Shown: positions 22,541 to 34,104, numbered from the stretch's first letter. The stretch: 64,000 nucleotides of DNA from Rattus norvegicus (GCF_036323735.1 NC_086031.1:32228225-32292224), one strand, 5' to 3'. A program made the numbers and translations. The notes: generated by a model not told the origin, from the sequence alone.

Positions 22541-22576
22541 GGAGGGAGAGAGAGAGAGAGAAAAGGAGAGAAAGAG
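22541..22576. repeat. (GA)n microsatellite
   Basis: Short GA array extending into GAAA. Confidence 0.85.
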
Positions 22577-22594
22577 TTAATTTAAGGGGACAGT

Positions 22595-22790
22595 AATGGA
22601 GAGATGGCTCAGCAGTTAAAAATACTTGCTGCTCTTAGAGGACTCAGTTTCCTTTCTCAGCATCCATACAACCATGAGTATCTCCAGTTCCAGAAGGTCC
22701 AGTGGCCTCCCCTCGCTTTCTGAGGTACTGCATGCATACGGTGCAAATATGTGTGTGCAGACAAAACATTCATGTACATTTAAAAAAAAT
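22595..22790 (+). mobile_element. B3 SINE (plus)
   Basis: Head taatggagagatggctcagc, right half with ccagttccagaaggtccagt, A-rich tail. Confidence 0.78.
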
Positions 22791-23630
22791 AGATTTTAAA
22801 AAGGCTATTATTCAAAACTGGAAAGGTAGAACTGGTGGCAAGATGGCTGGGTCTTTATCAATAAGCCAAAGTCAGCTATCATATATTCTTTCCAAAAGAG
22901 CTGTGAGTGCAAAATGAGTGTCTGACCCATTGAAAACGCTGCCTGGGGGCAGTAACCATCCACAAATGGCAAACTGCAGAGCCTGACAAGAGGCTTTAGA
23001 CCCCGGCTGAAAGATTTGCTTTTGAAAGTGGTGTTTGTCATCTTAGACATAGTTCTTTCATAGTTCCAATCTGAGGAAACGAGTCTCTGCCAGGACCTTG
23101 CTGTCTGTTTAATGGATGATGTTGCATTTTCCTACCTGTGGCATTCATGAAGTTTCTGTGTGTTATGTTGGGGTTTATGTTCAGCAAACATCTTAAAGGG
23201 CTGAGTCTGATATGGTGGCCTTTGTGATAACTTCATTCATACTAATGCTCTTCTCTTACATCTTTAGTCTATCTATTAGGGCTGATAGAGAAGCTCTCCT
23301 CTGACTAGTAAGTACAGGGTTTTGTTGGCCAAGAGAACTGGTGGCAGGCAGTGCTTCTGAGGCGGTGTGAGGTATGAGAAGATTGGAAACCCAAGTCTCA
23401 GTAGAGCCTGCTGTTCCTTCCTTCAAGGCTAGGGTCCATTCTCTCATGTACAACCCACATATCCAGGGCTGTTTGTGAATGCAGGAATAAAGATGGTGGT
23501 TTCTATATATAGTCAGGTGGGCCTTGCCTCCCAAGGGCCAGCCCCAGCTCTGGATATTTTATTTTGTTGGGGGCAGGGGATGTTTCACATTAGTCCATAT
23601 TTTATTCTATTTACCCACTTACAGAGTAAA
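22791..23630. other. Unique intron sequence
   Basis: No repeat or exon recognised. Confidence 0.5.
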
Positions 23631-23632
23631 AT

Positions 23633-23890
23633 GTTGGCTAGGCAAAGTGGTTCATACACGCTATCCCAGTTGCCAGGAGTCCGAGGCAGGGGGATCACTT
23701 AAACCCCAAAATTCAAGGCCAGCCTAGACAATATGATGAGTCCTTCCTCCTTACAAAATCATATAAGGGGCCAAGGTTCTTCCTACAGAACCTGACAGCT
23801 AAAAGCTGTCCTTTGACCTCCACACACACCATGGCACCATGGCATGTGCCTGCAAGAGAAGATCAGAGGGACAGTAAATAATGTATATAT
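23633..23890 (+). mobile_element. B1/PB1 plus B3-like tail (B4 family)
   Basis: The B1 part shows ttggctaggcaaagtggttc and attcaaggccagcctagaca. The following part shows agctgtcctttgacctccac. Confidence 0.62.
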
Positions 23891-24513
23891 TTCTAAATAA
23901 GAAAGGAAAATAGTCATGTTACAGTAATGTCACCAAATATTTCTAGTTGCAAACTATAAATGTTGGTGTCTAGGACATCAGAATCCAGTTTTGGGTGGCA
24001 TGGCTTTATTTGAGGAAATTGGATTCTTAGCTAAATATTAAATAACTTTTCTCTAGAGGTTTTGTTTTTAAATCTTTTCCGGTTAAATTTTATATTTTAT
24101 GACTTGAAGTCACAGAAAAGCAAAATCAGACCAATGTTGCTTGACAAAAGAAAGGGGAGCTTCCTGGCACTGGCTGGCTGGCCTTACCCAGCAGTAGGCT
24201 GGCCTTCTCCAGCTATAGCGTTTGATCAGTCCTTTGAACAGGTAACTGTGGCAGAGTAAGCTTGTTCCTGAGAGGTTGTCCTCCTTCAGGTGCCAATTAA
24301 AATTCCCAGCCACCCTGTCTCCAGCCTGTGTTCAGGAGTGACCCTCTGCACGCCCAGGCATCAGAGCAACACAGTAACTACAAGTCACTGCATCTCTGCG
24401 GACCTTGCTTTTCCCTATCTGACAGCCCCGGGCTCAAGTTCAGGGTTATCTGTATATCTTCCAGTTCCAGGATAACAGCAGCAGTAATAGCAGTGGCTAT
24501 TGAGAAACAACCT

Positions 24514-24684
24514 AGGGGTTGGGAATTTAGCTCAGTGGTAGAGTGCTTGCCTAGGAAGCGCAAGGCCCTGGGTTATGTCCTCAGCTCCAAAAAGAAGAAG
24601 GAGAAGGAAGAAGAGGAGGAGGAAGAGGAGGAAGATGACGAGGGAGGAGGTGGAAGACGACGAGGGAAGACGAAGAAGAAGAAA
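24514..24684 (+). mobile_element. ID SINE with purine-expanded tail
   Basis: The ID body (24514-24582; ttagctcagtggtagagtgc then agcgcaaggccctgggtta) is followed by about 100 bp of GAA/GAG/GACGA purine repeat in place of a simple A-tail. Direct repeats agaaacaacct at 24503-24513 and 24685-24695 bound the whole unit. Confidence 0.9.
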
Positions 24685-24695
24685 AGAAACAACCT

Positions 24696-25395
24696 CACAG
24701 ATGCTAAATCTCTAGTTTTCCATGGGCCCCATCTTTGGATGTGACCAGAAGCCCTGTTTCCTTAAGAAATTCTTGCTAAAAAGCAACAGATGAAACAGAT
24801 GAAATCGGAAGCCTAGATAGCCTCCTTGTGTGGTTCCTAGTTGTCGAAACAGCAGCTGCTAGTTAGCCCCTACTCACTGTTTTATCACTGACCAGGGCCA
24901 GGTAGGAGAGGACAGGGCAGCCGTCAAGTCTGTAGTGTGTGAGTTCATTATAGCAGGGGTGCTGTAAGTCAAGAGCCAGTGCCCCAGGCTGAACCCACTG
25001 CAGGGACTGCCCTAGTGGGCCAAGCCCAGTGTCCTGGCTGTGGATGGTCCTGCCGCTGCACTCCTGCTGCTGCTGTTGAGGGCAGAAGTCTGTACTGGTG
25101 AGCTGACCCTCTGAGAGCCATAGCACCTGCCCCTTAGCTGACACCCGGCCTTTAGCTTCACAGCTCTGGAAGGCAGCCGCTTTGGATGGCAGAGGCTTGC
25201 CATCTGAGGCAGAAGACAGGCTTGCACACTGCTCACAGGCTGTGGCTGGATATGTCTCTGAGGCTTCCTGATGTCTAGGGCTGTTCCATGTGTCCTTCCC
25301 TGGAGTGCTCCTATTGGTGAGGTGAGGTGGTTATGTCCCCTTTACCTTCTCTGTTGAGGAAAGTATGCCAACCTGAAAGAAAATAGAAGAAAGGT
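24696..25395. other. Unique intron sequence
   Basis: No repeat recognised. Short CTG runs occur near 25060-25080. Confidence 0.5.
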
Positions 25396-25399
25396 TATT

Positions 25400-25447
25400 A
25401 CATTTATTTACTGTGTGTGTCTCATACATACACAGTAAAGTAAATGT
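25400..25447. other. Inverted repeat able to form a long hairpin
   Basis: The left arm acatttatttactgtgtg and right arm cacagtaaagtaaatgt are complementary apart from one bulge, with a loop of about 12 nt. A transcript from either strand would fold. No known small RNA is recognised. Confidence 0.7.
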
Positions 25448-25819
25448 AGTTTAACTGCATTTCATTGACTAGATCCAAGAGGCCATTTAACTTCAGCTGA
25501 AGAAGGAAAGAGCCTCTATCTAAATTACTGTAAAAATGACTTGTATCCCTAGGCTGCTGCCTGCTTCAGTCCACTCTGTCTGTGGTTTATATTTTCAGGC
25601 CATCATCAGGCCTGGGCTGGAAGGCACTGTAATTCTTTAGAGATAGACAGTAGACTTAGCAGTGCAGACATGGGCTCAGCTTCTCAATTATTTCAGAGCG
25701 CAGCACCTCCAGCCTGTATCTGCCACTCCCCACCCTACCTCCTAGAGCTCCTCCCACTCCTTATCATTTGCCCCTGCTGTCCCCAGTCTACCCAGTGAGT
25801 AAGTCAGTCTCTCGATTAG

Positions 25820-25965
25820 TGGGCCCGTGCATGCTGCAGTGACTCCATAGAGGTCAGAGGACAGTGTGTAGGATACAGTTCTCTCTACCAAGTGGATCTC
25901 AGGGAATGAACTCGGGTCATCAAGCCTGGTCCTGTGCGTCCGTTCGGAAGGGTTTGAAGCCTCTA
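25820..25965 (-). mobile_element. B3/B4 SINE fragment (minus)
   Basis: The recognisable core is atagaggtcagaggacagtg, then gaatgaactcgggtcatcaa. The head is degraded. Confidence 0.6.
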
Positions 25966-26279
25966 TCTGTACGTGTGCTTTCCTTTTTTCCAGAGAAAAA
26001 CACTCATCAGGTTGGGATGAGTGGTAAGATTTTATAAACAAATAATTTAACAGTTCTCCATCCAGTCCTTCTATAATTTCTCTGGTGAGAACAGCAACCA
26101 CGGACATGGAAAGAATTTACCTGAGCATCTGCTGACTGAGGAAACAGCCAGGCCAGAACAGCCTCCAGAGCCAGAGCTGTCCTCATCTCTCCCCTTCCAC
26201 TCGGAGTCCCAGCTCCTACTGTGCCATTTTGGCACATTACTCATTTATTATTGTTTGTTGGTGGTGATTATTATTATAG

Positions 26280-26412
26280 ACAAAACTTCTCTGTGTCTCC
26301 TTAGCTGACCTGGAGTTCCCTGTGTAGAGCAGGCTAGCCTGGAACTCACAGGAATTCCTCTGCCTCTGCCTCCAGAGTGCCGGGATTAAAGACGTATGTG
26401 ACCACACCCTTG
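26280..26412 (-). mobile_element. B1 SINE (minus)
   Basis: Shows gctagcctggaactcacagg and gtgccgggattaaagacgta, the reverse B1 core. Confidence 0.82.
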
Positions 26413-26854
26413 CTATTCTAATGGACACCAAGACTCCTTGTTAACTGTGTCTATTGAGACCTTTCTGCCACCCAGAAGGTGGCGTCAGCATCTCTTTAGC
26501 TTCCAAATAATCCAGGAGCTAAGCTTCAGGTGCCTGGGAGGAGCTCTTGGGTTCTAGCCATCATTGGTTTTGGAGACCTGCTACTTTTTTCTTTTTCTTT
26601 TTTTTTTTTTTGTAAACGCATCCAGTTCTGCTGCATCTAAGACAGAGCCAAATCAAACTTGGTGCACTCCAAACACACAGTCCAAATGTCAAGAACTTCT
26701 GTGCCCTAAAATTAAGAAACCTAATCTTTATGTAAACACTCATCAGTATTTTGAGTCACGATCGCATTTCCTTAAAAAGCTGGGTGTGCGGGAGGATCAA
26801 GAGACCAAGGCCAACCTGGATCAAACATCTGTGAAACAGCTACATGTGTCAGTT

Positions 26855-26872
26855 GTCTTTTCTTTCTTTCTT

Positions 26873-26909
<37 letters not shown>
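26855..26909. repeat. (TTTC)n and T-run
   Basis: Four TTTC units run into about 36 T. No SINE body is clear next to it. Confidence 0.88.
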
Positions 26910-26910
<1 letters not shown>

Positions 26911-27765
26911 GCTAGACACTTTCATCCTTAACAAAGAAGAGAAAGAGTTTCTGTGTCTCTAACCAGACAGAAGCAAAATCAGAACATAGATGGAGTCTGT
27001 CCACTGGGAAGTGAGCTGTAACCCAAATGTCAGCTCCTGCTGACTCTGTCTCCCTGACTTTTAAAACACCCTCAGCACCAACAGCCTCTGTGTCAGCTGA
27101 GAAATTGCCTTCCTTACCTTCTGTTGCCTGTGTTTACTTTTGCTCTCTATTTGCTTACATTATAACCTTGCTTCTTATGTTACAGAGAACATAGGGCAGA
27201 ACCTAAAGTTTACTTTGATACAGGCAGCCTGCCAAAGCCAGGGTTTGGCATATGGAGGGAAGTCAGAACACTACCTTCCCTGCCAAAACCAGTGTCTGTC
27301 TTGGGGAACTTTCTCTCAACCCCAGGGGGAAAGAGAGAACTTCAACTGTTCATCCTCATGTGCAGTCCCTGATGGTTTATGTCCAGTTTCCAAAAGCCCA
27401 CTGCAGCCCGTTGTGGCTGTTGAAGTGCTTCATGCCTGCACCCTCAGGCATTCCTGGATGTCCCAAGGTGCCACTGCGGAGCTGGGCTCATTTCAGCAGC
27501 CCTGAAAGGATATACCTGCAGCATCTCGGAACACAGCGATTCACTTGACCCTGCAGAGTAGGATGGAGCATGGGAGGTCGGTCTTCTTGCTATGAGACGC
27601 CTGAGGTCGTGGCTTCCCTTGGGGCTGACTGGCAGAGAGAGGCTGGGGCCTCACTCTGTCTTCAAGTTCATTTATTCTACTCTGCCCCTGGTGAGATCTT
27701 CAGTTCTAGGCCACACGTTAGTGCACTTAGATAGACGAGCCACATGTAAGTTGAGACCACTGTTT
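26910..27765. other. Unique intron sequence
   Basis: No repeat or exon recognised. Open frames at 27140-27548 have no family resemblance. Confidence 0.5.
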
Positions 27766-27767
27766 CA

Positions 27768-27855
27768 GGGCTGGTGACGTAACTGATGGTCCAGCACTTC
27801 TTGAGTGTGTATGAAGCCCCAGGTTCAGTCTCCTGCACCAGCACTGCAGCAACAA
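27768..27855 (+). mobile_element. Old ID/tRNA-like SINE fragment
   Basis: Degenerate match: ggctggtgacgtaactgatg at the head, then gaagccccaggttcagtctc. Confidence 0.5.
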
Positions 27856-28254
27856 CAGAGACAGCACTGGGGCTGCAGAGTCAGTCCCACATCATTCCCT
27901 CTCCCGGGTTCCATGGCAGCTGGGCATGGTGCCTTTTTGAAACACAAAACTAGTGTCTTCACAGCAACCTTGCTGCTGGGCCAAGTTGAAAAGATAGGCC
28001 GGTTTCCCACCACGGGCCTTGCTGTCTACACATCAGCCCAGCTCTCCCCAGCAAGCTCTTGCACTACAGCCTTAAAGCAATTCTATGGGTAGAGAAGGAA
28101 ACTAGGGGGTGATAGAAAGAACCTTCCCTCCTTTTCAGACAATTGGTTGCTAGGGATATGGCCTGGGACTAATTTTTTTCCAAAGAACTAATTTATTGTG
28201 CTTTTGGTAGATAGCCTAGGATGTGTTTCCTGGGCCTTGTTGTTGTTATAGTGC

Positions 28255-28540
28255 ATGGTTGTGTGTGTGTGTGTTTTATAAATGGTGGCATGTGTACTTG
28301 TACTTGTAGTAGAGATCAAAGGACAGCTTTGAGGAGTCAGTTCTTGCCCTTCACCTGGGGGTCCAAAAGATTGAATTCAGGTCATAACTCTTAGAAGTAG
28401 GCTGTTGGTTGGGGATTTAGCTCAGTGGTAGAGCGCTTGCCTAGCAAGCGCAAGGCCCTGGGTTCGGTCCCCAGCTCCGAAAAAAGGAAAAAAAAAAAAA
28501 AGAAGTAGGCTGTTTTAACCATCGGAGCCATCTCACCTGT
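28255..28540 (-). mobile_element. B3 SINE (minus), split by an ID insertion
   Basis: The left part (28255-28406) has TG-rich sequence and gatcaaaggacagctttgag. The right part (28501-28540) supplies the head ending accatcggagccatctcacc. The ID copy lies between. Confidence 0.75.
28407..28500 (+). mobile_element. ID SINE (plus), near consensus
   Basis: A complete BC1-like body (ggttggggatttagctcagt ... gggttcggtccccagctccg) with an A-tail, flanked by exact 14-bp repeats agaagtaggctgtt (28393-28406 and 28501-28514). Internal A and B boxes look intact. Confidence 0.96.
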
Positions 28541-28639
28541 CCACTCCTCAGGGTTTTCATGCCTTAACTTCGTCAAGCGAAGGTTAGTTGTGTCTTGCAT
28601 CCTCCTCATGCTCTGGGCTAGTACCTCCATTGAAAATGT

Positions 28640-29250
28640 AAACACAGACAGTGGTGAATGTACCTGAGGTGCCTTGTATGCTATTAGAAGAAACCATGTA
28701 TATTATAGAAAGATGAGTATGGCAAACATACTGCTGTATGTACACTGAACTTTGTACCTAGCCTGGAACAAGAAGCTGACTTAGCCCTGCATCAGTGCCA
28801 GATTCCCGGGGGCTGGTGGATCCCAGTTGTCCTGGTTAGAAATAATTCTTCATGAAAAATGTCACTAGGATCAAAAGCACACTCTAGTGTGGTATAGAAT
28901 GGTCAAGGAGGGGCAGGACACTCATGTGAGTGATGGTGCATGCCCTAGACCAACTAGGATGTCTGGGGTGTGGGCAGGAGCAGTGGTGATCCGTGCAGTG
29001 ATAATAACAGTCTTAGCACTGTGCACAGCTCCCCAAGCCATGGCTACTGCTCGGGTGTGGCACTCTGTCCACTCCCTCTAGGGACTACCACTTCTCTGAT
29101 CTTACAAGACATTCGAGGTAATTTTTATCAGTGTCTCCTTGCCAGGAACATTAATGTTGATGGCAACTTTCTGAGGTAAAGAAAATAAAATTCCCATAAC
29201 AAGACGACTATGATATAAGGGGTGTAAACCATTTTATGCGTTTGCTACCA

Positions 29251-29253
<3 letters not shown>
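28640..29253. other. Unique intron sequence
   Basis: No repeat or exon recognised. Confidence 0.5.

Positions 29254-29313
<60 letters not shown>
29254..29313. repeat. (TG)30 microsatellite
   Basis: Uninterrupted GT dinucleotides, 60 bp. Confidence 0.97.
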
Positions 29314-29315
<2 letters not shown>

Positions 29316-29572
29316 CTTCAGGTGTTGCTCCTCAGATGCCATCCACCTTTTCCTTTGAGACAAGGACTCACTGGGATAAAGACCTGAACTGGCAGTTCAG
29401 TGAGGCTTGTCTCTGCCAAAAGCCCCAGCGAACGATCCTCTTGTTCCAGAGTCCCAGCTGTGAGATTGCAAATGTGTGTGCTTTTTCACATAAATACTTT
29501 TTCACATGAATCAAACTCAGATCTTCATGCTTTTGCCACACTCACTTTATCATAAAGTGAGCTGTTCCCCGT
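29314..29572 (-). mobile_element. B4 SINE (minus)
   Basis: Shows tgctcctcagatgccatcca, ttgagacaaggactcactgg (B1-like part), and a right part with gaatcaaactcagatcttca. Confidence 0.65.
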
Positions 29573-29968
29573 CCCCACCTGAGCCTTTTAGAGTGATGGA
29601 TGGGCATTGCATAGTAGGTGTGAGTAGCTGACTTTCTTGAGGAACTTCAAGATGAAAATCCCACTGCTAGCATGGCCACTCCTGAATATATTAAATGAGG
29701 TGGCCATAGCTGTGACCATGGTAGCTTGAAGAGACTTCCCTTGACAACTCCATGGAGTAGAACCAACCAGCTATGCTCCTTAACGGAGCACTGTTTGCAG
29801 AGAAGGCAGGATCTAGCCACTGATGGGGAGGCAAGAGGTTGGACCCTGACCCTTCTTCAGAGAGGATTATGGAAATCATGTAGTAGGCAATATCTAAATC
29901 AAGGCCCCAAAGCGACTCAAACTTTTATCTTTGTGTGTGGCCTCAGAGCTCAAATCTGGCCTGCCTCA

Positions 29969-29972
29969 CTCA

Positions 29973-30013
<41 letters not shown>

Positions 30014-30018
30014 ACACC
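29969..30018. repeat. (CA)n microsatellite
   Basis: CA array with two CATA interruptions. Confidence 0.93.
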
Positions 30019-30203
30019 ACCCCACCACCCCCACCTATAAGGATATGTGCCAGCAAGATGCCTCTGTAGGCAAAAGAACTGAGCTGAAAAGAAAGGCAGA
30101 CAGACAGACTGGAGAGATGCTTAGCAGCTAAGAGCATTTAGTTTTTTTTTTTAAATATATTATAAGGCTATAGATTTCTCTTTATAATATAAGTTCTCTA
30201 TGA

Positions 30204-30295
30204 TAAAGGTGGAGCACACCTTTAATACCGGCACTTGAGAGATAGACAGGCAGATCTGTGTGACAGGCTACATAGACTATCTCAAAAATAAGCAA
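30204..30295 (+). mobile_element. B1 SINE fragment (plus)
   Basis: Shows gtggagcacacctttaatac and a shortened end with gactatctcaaaaataagc. Confidence 0.72.
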
Positions 30296-30844
30296 ACAAA
30301 CAGTTGTCAGGATACCTCAGTGCCTCTGAACTTCATATACATACCATAGCATGCCTATGCTTCTCCCAACAACAAAATATGTGTATACATTTCTATTTTA
30401 CTATATACATTTTATCATATTTATAGTATGTATAAACATTTTTATGGCAAGGATAAGGATGATCGAAGTTGGATTGTGGGTTTCTCTTTGTAAAGATTGA
30501 AAGGTTAGCTGTAGAAAGGAGGGTGCGGGTCATGTGCAGTTCAGGGTTGACCGGGGAAGAGCAATCTGTGTCACTGCCTTCTCCTGCTGTGACATGTCCC
30601 CACTTTACAGATGAGGAAGTAGAATGCTAATACCATGTGCTTTGCAGTTCTCCCCAGCACAGCTGTGGCATTCCTCCCTCCTCCCTCCCACTCCCCGTTT
30701 CCCCCTCCTCCCTAGCTTAGCTTCCCTCGTCATGAGGAGAGGGACTTCTGTACCTTGAAATCATAGCTGTCCCTTTCAGCCATGTGGCCATCATTGTATG
30801 CACTCCTAAGAAGTGCAGGGAGGGAGCTCGGTTTTTGACTGACT

Positions 30845-31015
30845 GTGTGCATATACCCCCAGCACTCGGGAGGGACAGGCAGGAAGGCAGGAAGCACTGT
30901 TTGCAGAGAAGGCAAGACCTAGCCACTAGATCAGGGTCGGAAGCTCAAGGTCCTTCTCAGCTACACAGTGAGTTAAAGCCCAATTCGGAAGACACAAAGA
31001 CTTTTTCTCAAATAT
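30845..31015 (+). mobile_element. Diverged B1-like SINE with inserted 35-mer
   Basis: A B1-like core (cccccagcactcgggaggga ... aagctcaaggtccttctcag) is interrupted by sequence shared with 29787-29821. Confidence 0.5.
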
Positions 31016-31024
31016 ATGGATAAG

Positions 31025-31620
31025 TAAAATTAACCAGTTAATTAAAAATTAAAAATACAAGATGCAGGGCGTCAAAGGCCCAGGACAAGCAACTTCCCAC
31101 AAGAGACTACCCTGGAAGGCAGGCACATCCACGGCTTTCCCTCCTTCTCATGGAGGCAGCCCCTCCCATGGGACATCACTCTAGAAGACACTGATTTTTC
31201 TCTGGCTTTGTGTCACAGGGCCCCAAGGCCCTTGGAACGTATTTACTTTCGGGTCCTAATCTTTCATGGCAGAAATTCTCTACTGTGGTAATAGTCACCT
31301 GAGTGGTCCCCCTGTAAGACAGCACCCCTGCGGAAGGCTGAGAAGCCGTGTTGCTGGGAAGATCTGAAGGTGGTGGGTGCAGCTGTGCACCTGTAAGTAC
31401 AGGCACAACTGCAGCTGTTGCTGCGTAGTGGGGAACACATTTGGAGATCAGACCCACACTACCTCATCCACACTGCAACCCAGGCTGCTCTTCATTTTTC
31501 TTACAGTGTTGGAGGAAGTGCGTCATTCTATTTATTTTCTGGAGTGGGACAGGAGTGGCGTTTGATCTTTTTCAAAACTCCTGAAGCATGTAGCACTCAC
31601 TCTGTGCTCCTGTGTTTCAG
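31025..31620. other. Unique intron sequence before the next exon
   Basis: No repeat recognised. It ends in the acceptor ctcctgtgtttcag. Confidence 0.55.
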
Positions 31621-31827
31621 GTGGTGAGAGCAGCTGAGGAAGCTGCGTCCACACTAGCCAGCTCAATCCACCCGGAGCAGTGCATCAAAGTGCTGTGTCC
31701 AATCATCCAGACAGCAGACTACCCCATCAACCTGGCTGCCATCAAGATGCAGACAAAAGTGGTGGAGAGGATTACCAAGGAGTCCTTGCTGCAGCTCCTT
31801 GTTGACATCATCCCCGGCCTGCTGCAG
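31621..31827 (+). CDS. Clasp1: Clasp1 coding exon (207 nt)
   Basis: Sixty-nine complete codons (VVRAAEEAAS ... VDIIPGLLQ), phase 0 at both ends, with donor gtatgc. The peptide continues the helical-repeat C-terminal domain. The stretch EQCIKVLCPIIQTADYPINL is one of the most conserved in CLASP proteins. VVERITKES replaces the Ala I recall at the Thr position in human CLASP1, a mild difference. Confidence 0.98.
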
Positions 31828-31954
31828 GTATGCACCCCGCTCAGGCCGCTCAGGGCAAAGTGGGGACAGAGCAAAAGCCACACGCAATGGCACTCTCCTT
31901 GGAACCTATATCATTTTTATTTAAAAGGTAGTTTGTTAGCTTCTTGGTTTTCAT

Positions 31955-32096
31955 TTGGTTTTGTTTGAGGCAGGCTTTCTCTGTGTTCCTGACTATTCTG
32001 GAACTTACTACATAGACCAGGCTGGCCTCAAACTCAGAGACCCACCTGTTCTCCTGAGTGCTGGGATCAAAGGTGTGAGCTACCACTGCAGGCTTG
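31955..32096 (-). mobile_element. B1 SINE (minus)
   Basis: Shows gaccaggctggcctcaaact and gtgctgggatcaaaggtgtg. Confidence 0.87.
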
Positions 32097-32196
32097 CTAG
32101 CATGTTGTGGCCTTTTTATACGTAGGTAATATTTCATATTGCCTTCTCCTCTTCCTCTCCTGAGGATCCCCTTCCACTTCCTCTTCTACTTTCATG

Positions 32197-32198
<2 letters not shown>

Positions 32199-32230
<32 letters not shown>
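32199..32230. repeat. T homopolymer run
   Basis: About 32 consecutive T. Confidence 0.9.
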
Positions 32231-32236
<6 letters not shown>

Positions 32237-33129
32237 TACTAGCTTGTTTGTTTTTAAAAGCCCCGGCTTTTGGAATGTTTTCTAGCTGGTGCTTGTTTTA
32301 ATGTATTGAACTTTAGCAAAGCCTGTTTAGTCATAGTCCATCTGTGTCCTTTGTTAGTAAGGCAGATGCTCTCAAGAATATACAACCGCTAGTCACTGCA
32401 CTAGAAATCCATTTATATTTGACAACCTGGTGAGTTTAATAGGGTTGCTTACAGAAGTGTGGGTGAGGGGATATTTACAGGAAGATGAGCACCTTTCTAG
32501 TGACTGCACCACTGAAGAAAATGCCTCTTTCCCAACAACTGCCTGTAGATACTTGGATGAGGGATCAGCAGCCTCAAGGTCCCTTCTCTTGCCCTATGAC
32601 AGGATATTGACAGTCCATTCTTGTACACTTACTACATCTTCTTAGCTTACTTGCTCCTGTCTGCAGCAGAGGCTAACCAGTAACCCAGATCAGAAAGAGT
32701 GAGTCCTCTGGCAGTGAGTGTAAACACATGTCGTTCATTGCTTCCACAAATACTTGTGGCATCCTATGGATGCCCTGTGCCAAGGAGCTAATGGAGGGTA
32801 CCTCCATCATTTGCCCTCCTATGTCTGTGCTTACTGGAGCTCTTCTACACAAGAGGCAGTGAGCTGGGCAGATTGGAGGGCCAGCCCTTCTGCTTCAGAT
32901 GCTTCCCAGTTTGTTATGAGACACGGTAGGGCCACCTAGAAGCTGCAGGCAACAGTGAGTGCCCTGTGCTTTGTCACATAGAGAGAGGCCACTGGTGAAG
33001 AAAGGTAGAAAAACTCGCTTCCCATTTCATGCATGCGGCTGTTTGCTGTTTGCCAGCATTTGTTTGAACTTCTCATTAAAGACTAGGTTATCCCACACAA
33101 AGGGAAAGACAAATAGGTCACAGTTCCCA
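32231..33129. other. Unique intron sequence
   Basis: No repeat or exon recognised. Confidence 0.5.
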
Positions 33130-33144
33130 GAGAGAGAGAGAGAG

Positions 33145-33189
<45 letters not shown>
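33130..33189. repeat. (GA)n(TG)n composite microsatellite
   Basis: A GA block passes directly into a TG block at the tail side of the adjoining reverse B3. Confidence 0.93.
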
Positions 33190-33191
<2 letters not shown>

Positions 33192-33322
33192 ACCACATGT
33201 GCATGCTTGTTGGTCAGAGAGCAACTCCATTTCTCCCTTACACCTTGTGAGTCCTGGGTATTACTTCCGGGTGGTCAAGCTTGATGTCCATGTCTTTGCC
33301 TGCTGAACCATCTCCCCAGCCT
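33190..33322 (-). mobile_element. B3 SINE (minus)
   Basis: Shows ttggtcagagagcaactcca and a head ending gctgaaccatctccccagcc. Confidence 0.82.
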
Positions 33323-33680
33323 TCTCTTTGCTTTCAAGCATTTCTTCTCAGGCAGTTTGCTCCACCACCAGGAGGAATCTGGACGAGGCTCCCCAGGGAT
33401 TTTCTCTTCCCAGTCCTCCTCCCTTTTGCCACCTTTGGTGTCAGCACCTGTGACAAAGAGCCCCTTGGCACCCATGCCCTCCTGCCCCTGCACAACGTTC
33501 ATGCAGCTGGTTACCCTCCAGGGCAAGAGCTCTCTGGATCACTCACAGAGCTGAGATCTGTGGTTGTTACTGCCAAGTCCAGGGTTGTGCTCCAAGGGCA
33601 TCTGTGGAAGCTCTGAAGCACTGGCTGGAAGGCATAGCTTTGATCTGACTTCCTCTCCATGTTCCCCCTTGACTCTCTAG

Positions 33681-33797
33681 GGTTACGACAACACTGAGAG
33701 CAGTGTACGGAAAGCCAGCGTGTTTTGCTTAGTGGCAATCTATTCCGTAATCGGAGAAGATCTGAAACCTCACCTCGCACAGCTCACGGGGAGCAAG
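33681..33797 (+). CDS. Clasp1: Clasp1 coding exon (117 nt)
   Basis: The acceptor gactctctag is followed by 39 codons (GYDNTESSVR KASVFCLVAI YSVIGEDLKP HLAQLTGSK), phase 0 at both ends, with donor gtgtgt. This is the last full HEAT-like helix pair of the C-terminal domain and is strongly conserved in CLASP2. Confidence 0.98.
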
Positions 33798-34104
33798 GTG
33801 TGTATAGTGTTACCTGCTGTTGCCTGTACCTGAGCTGCCAGCCCCTCGTGAGCCCTTGGTGGCAGCTCTCTTCACTGGGTGTGTTTAACTATCTGACTTT
33901 GCAAAAGGCATTTTCCCTAAGGTGAAAATGGCTTGTTCTGCAGTAAAAACAGGAGGAGGTGGTGCTGATGACACACTACAGACTATTCTGTCTTTGAAAA
34001 GACAACCTGACTTCCAGTACATTTACTAAAGGAGAAAAACCTGGGTCAAAAGCCAGCTTTCCCCACCCTCATGCCCCACAGAATTACTAAAGAAATTGAC
34101 CTGA

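Noticed and set aside
24328..24744. 138-codon ORF with a long Lys/Glu-rich acidic stretch
   Set aside because: The frame is created by an ID SINE and its purine-expanded tail; there is no splice or conservation support.
28407..28479. Possible tRNA gene
   Set aside because: A and B boxes are present, but the sequence is the ID SINE, with an A-tail and target duplication. The same holds for the ID copies at 24514, 42275 and 61152.
33027..33306. ORFs encoding long Val-Cys or Thr-His repeats (also near 29258, 34121, 53418, 57503)
   Set aside because: They are translations of TG/CA and GA microsatellites.
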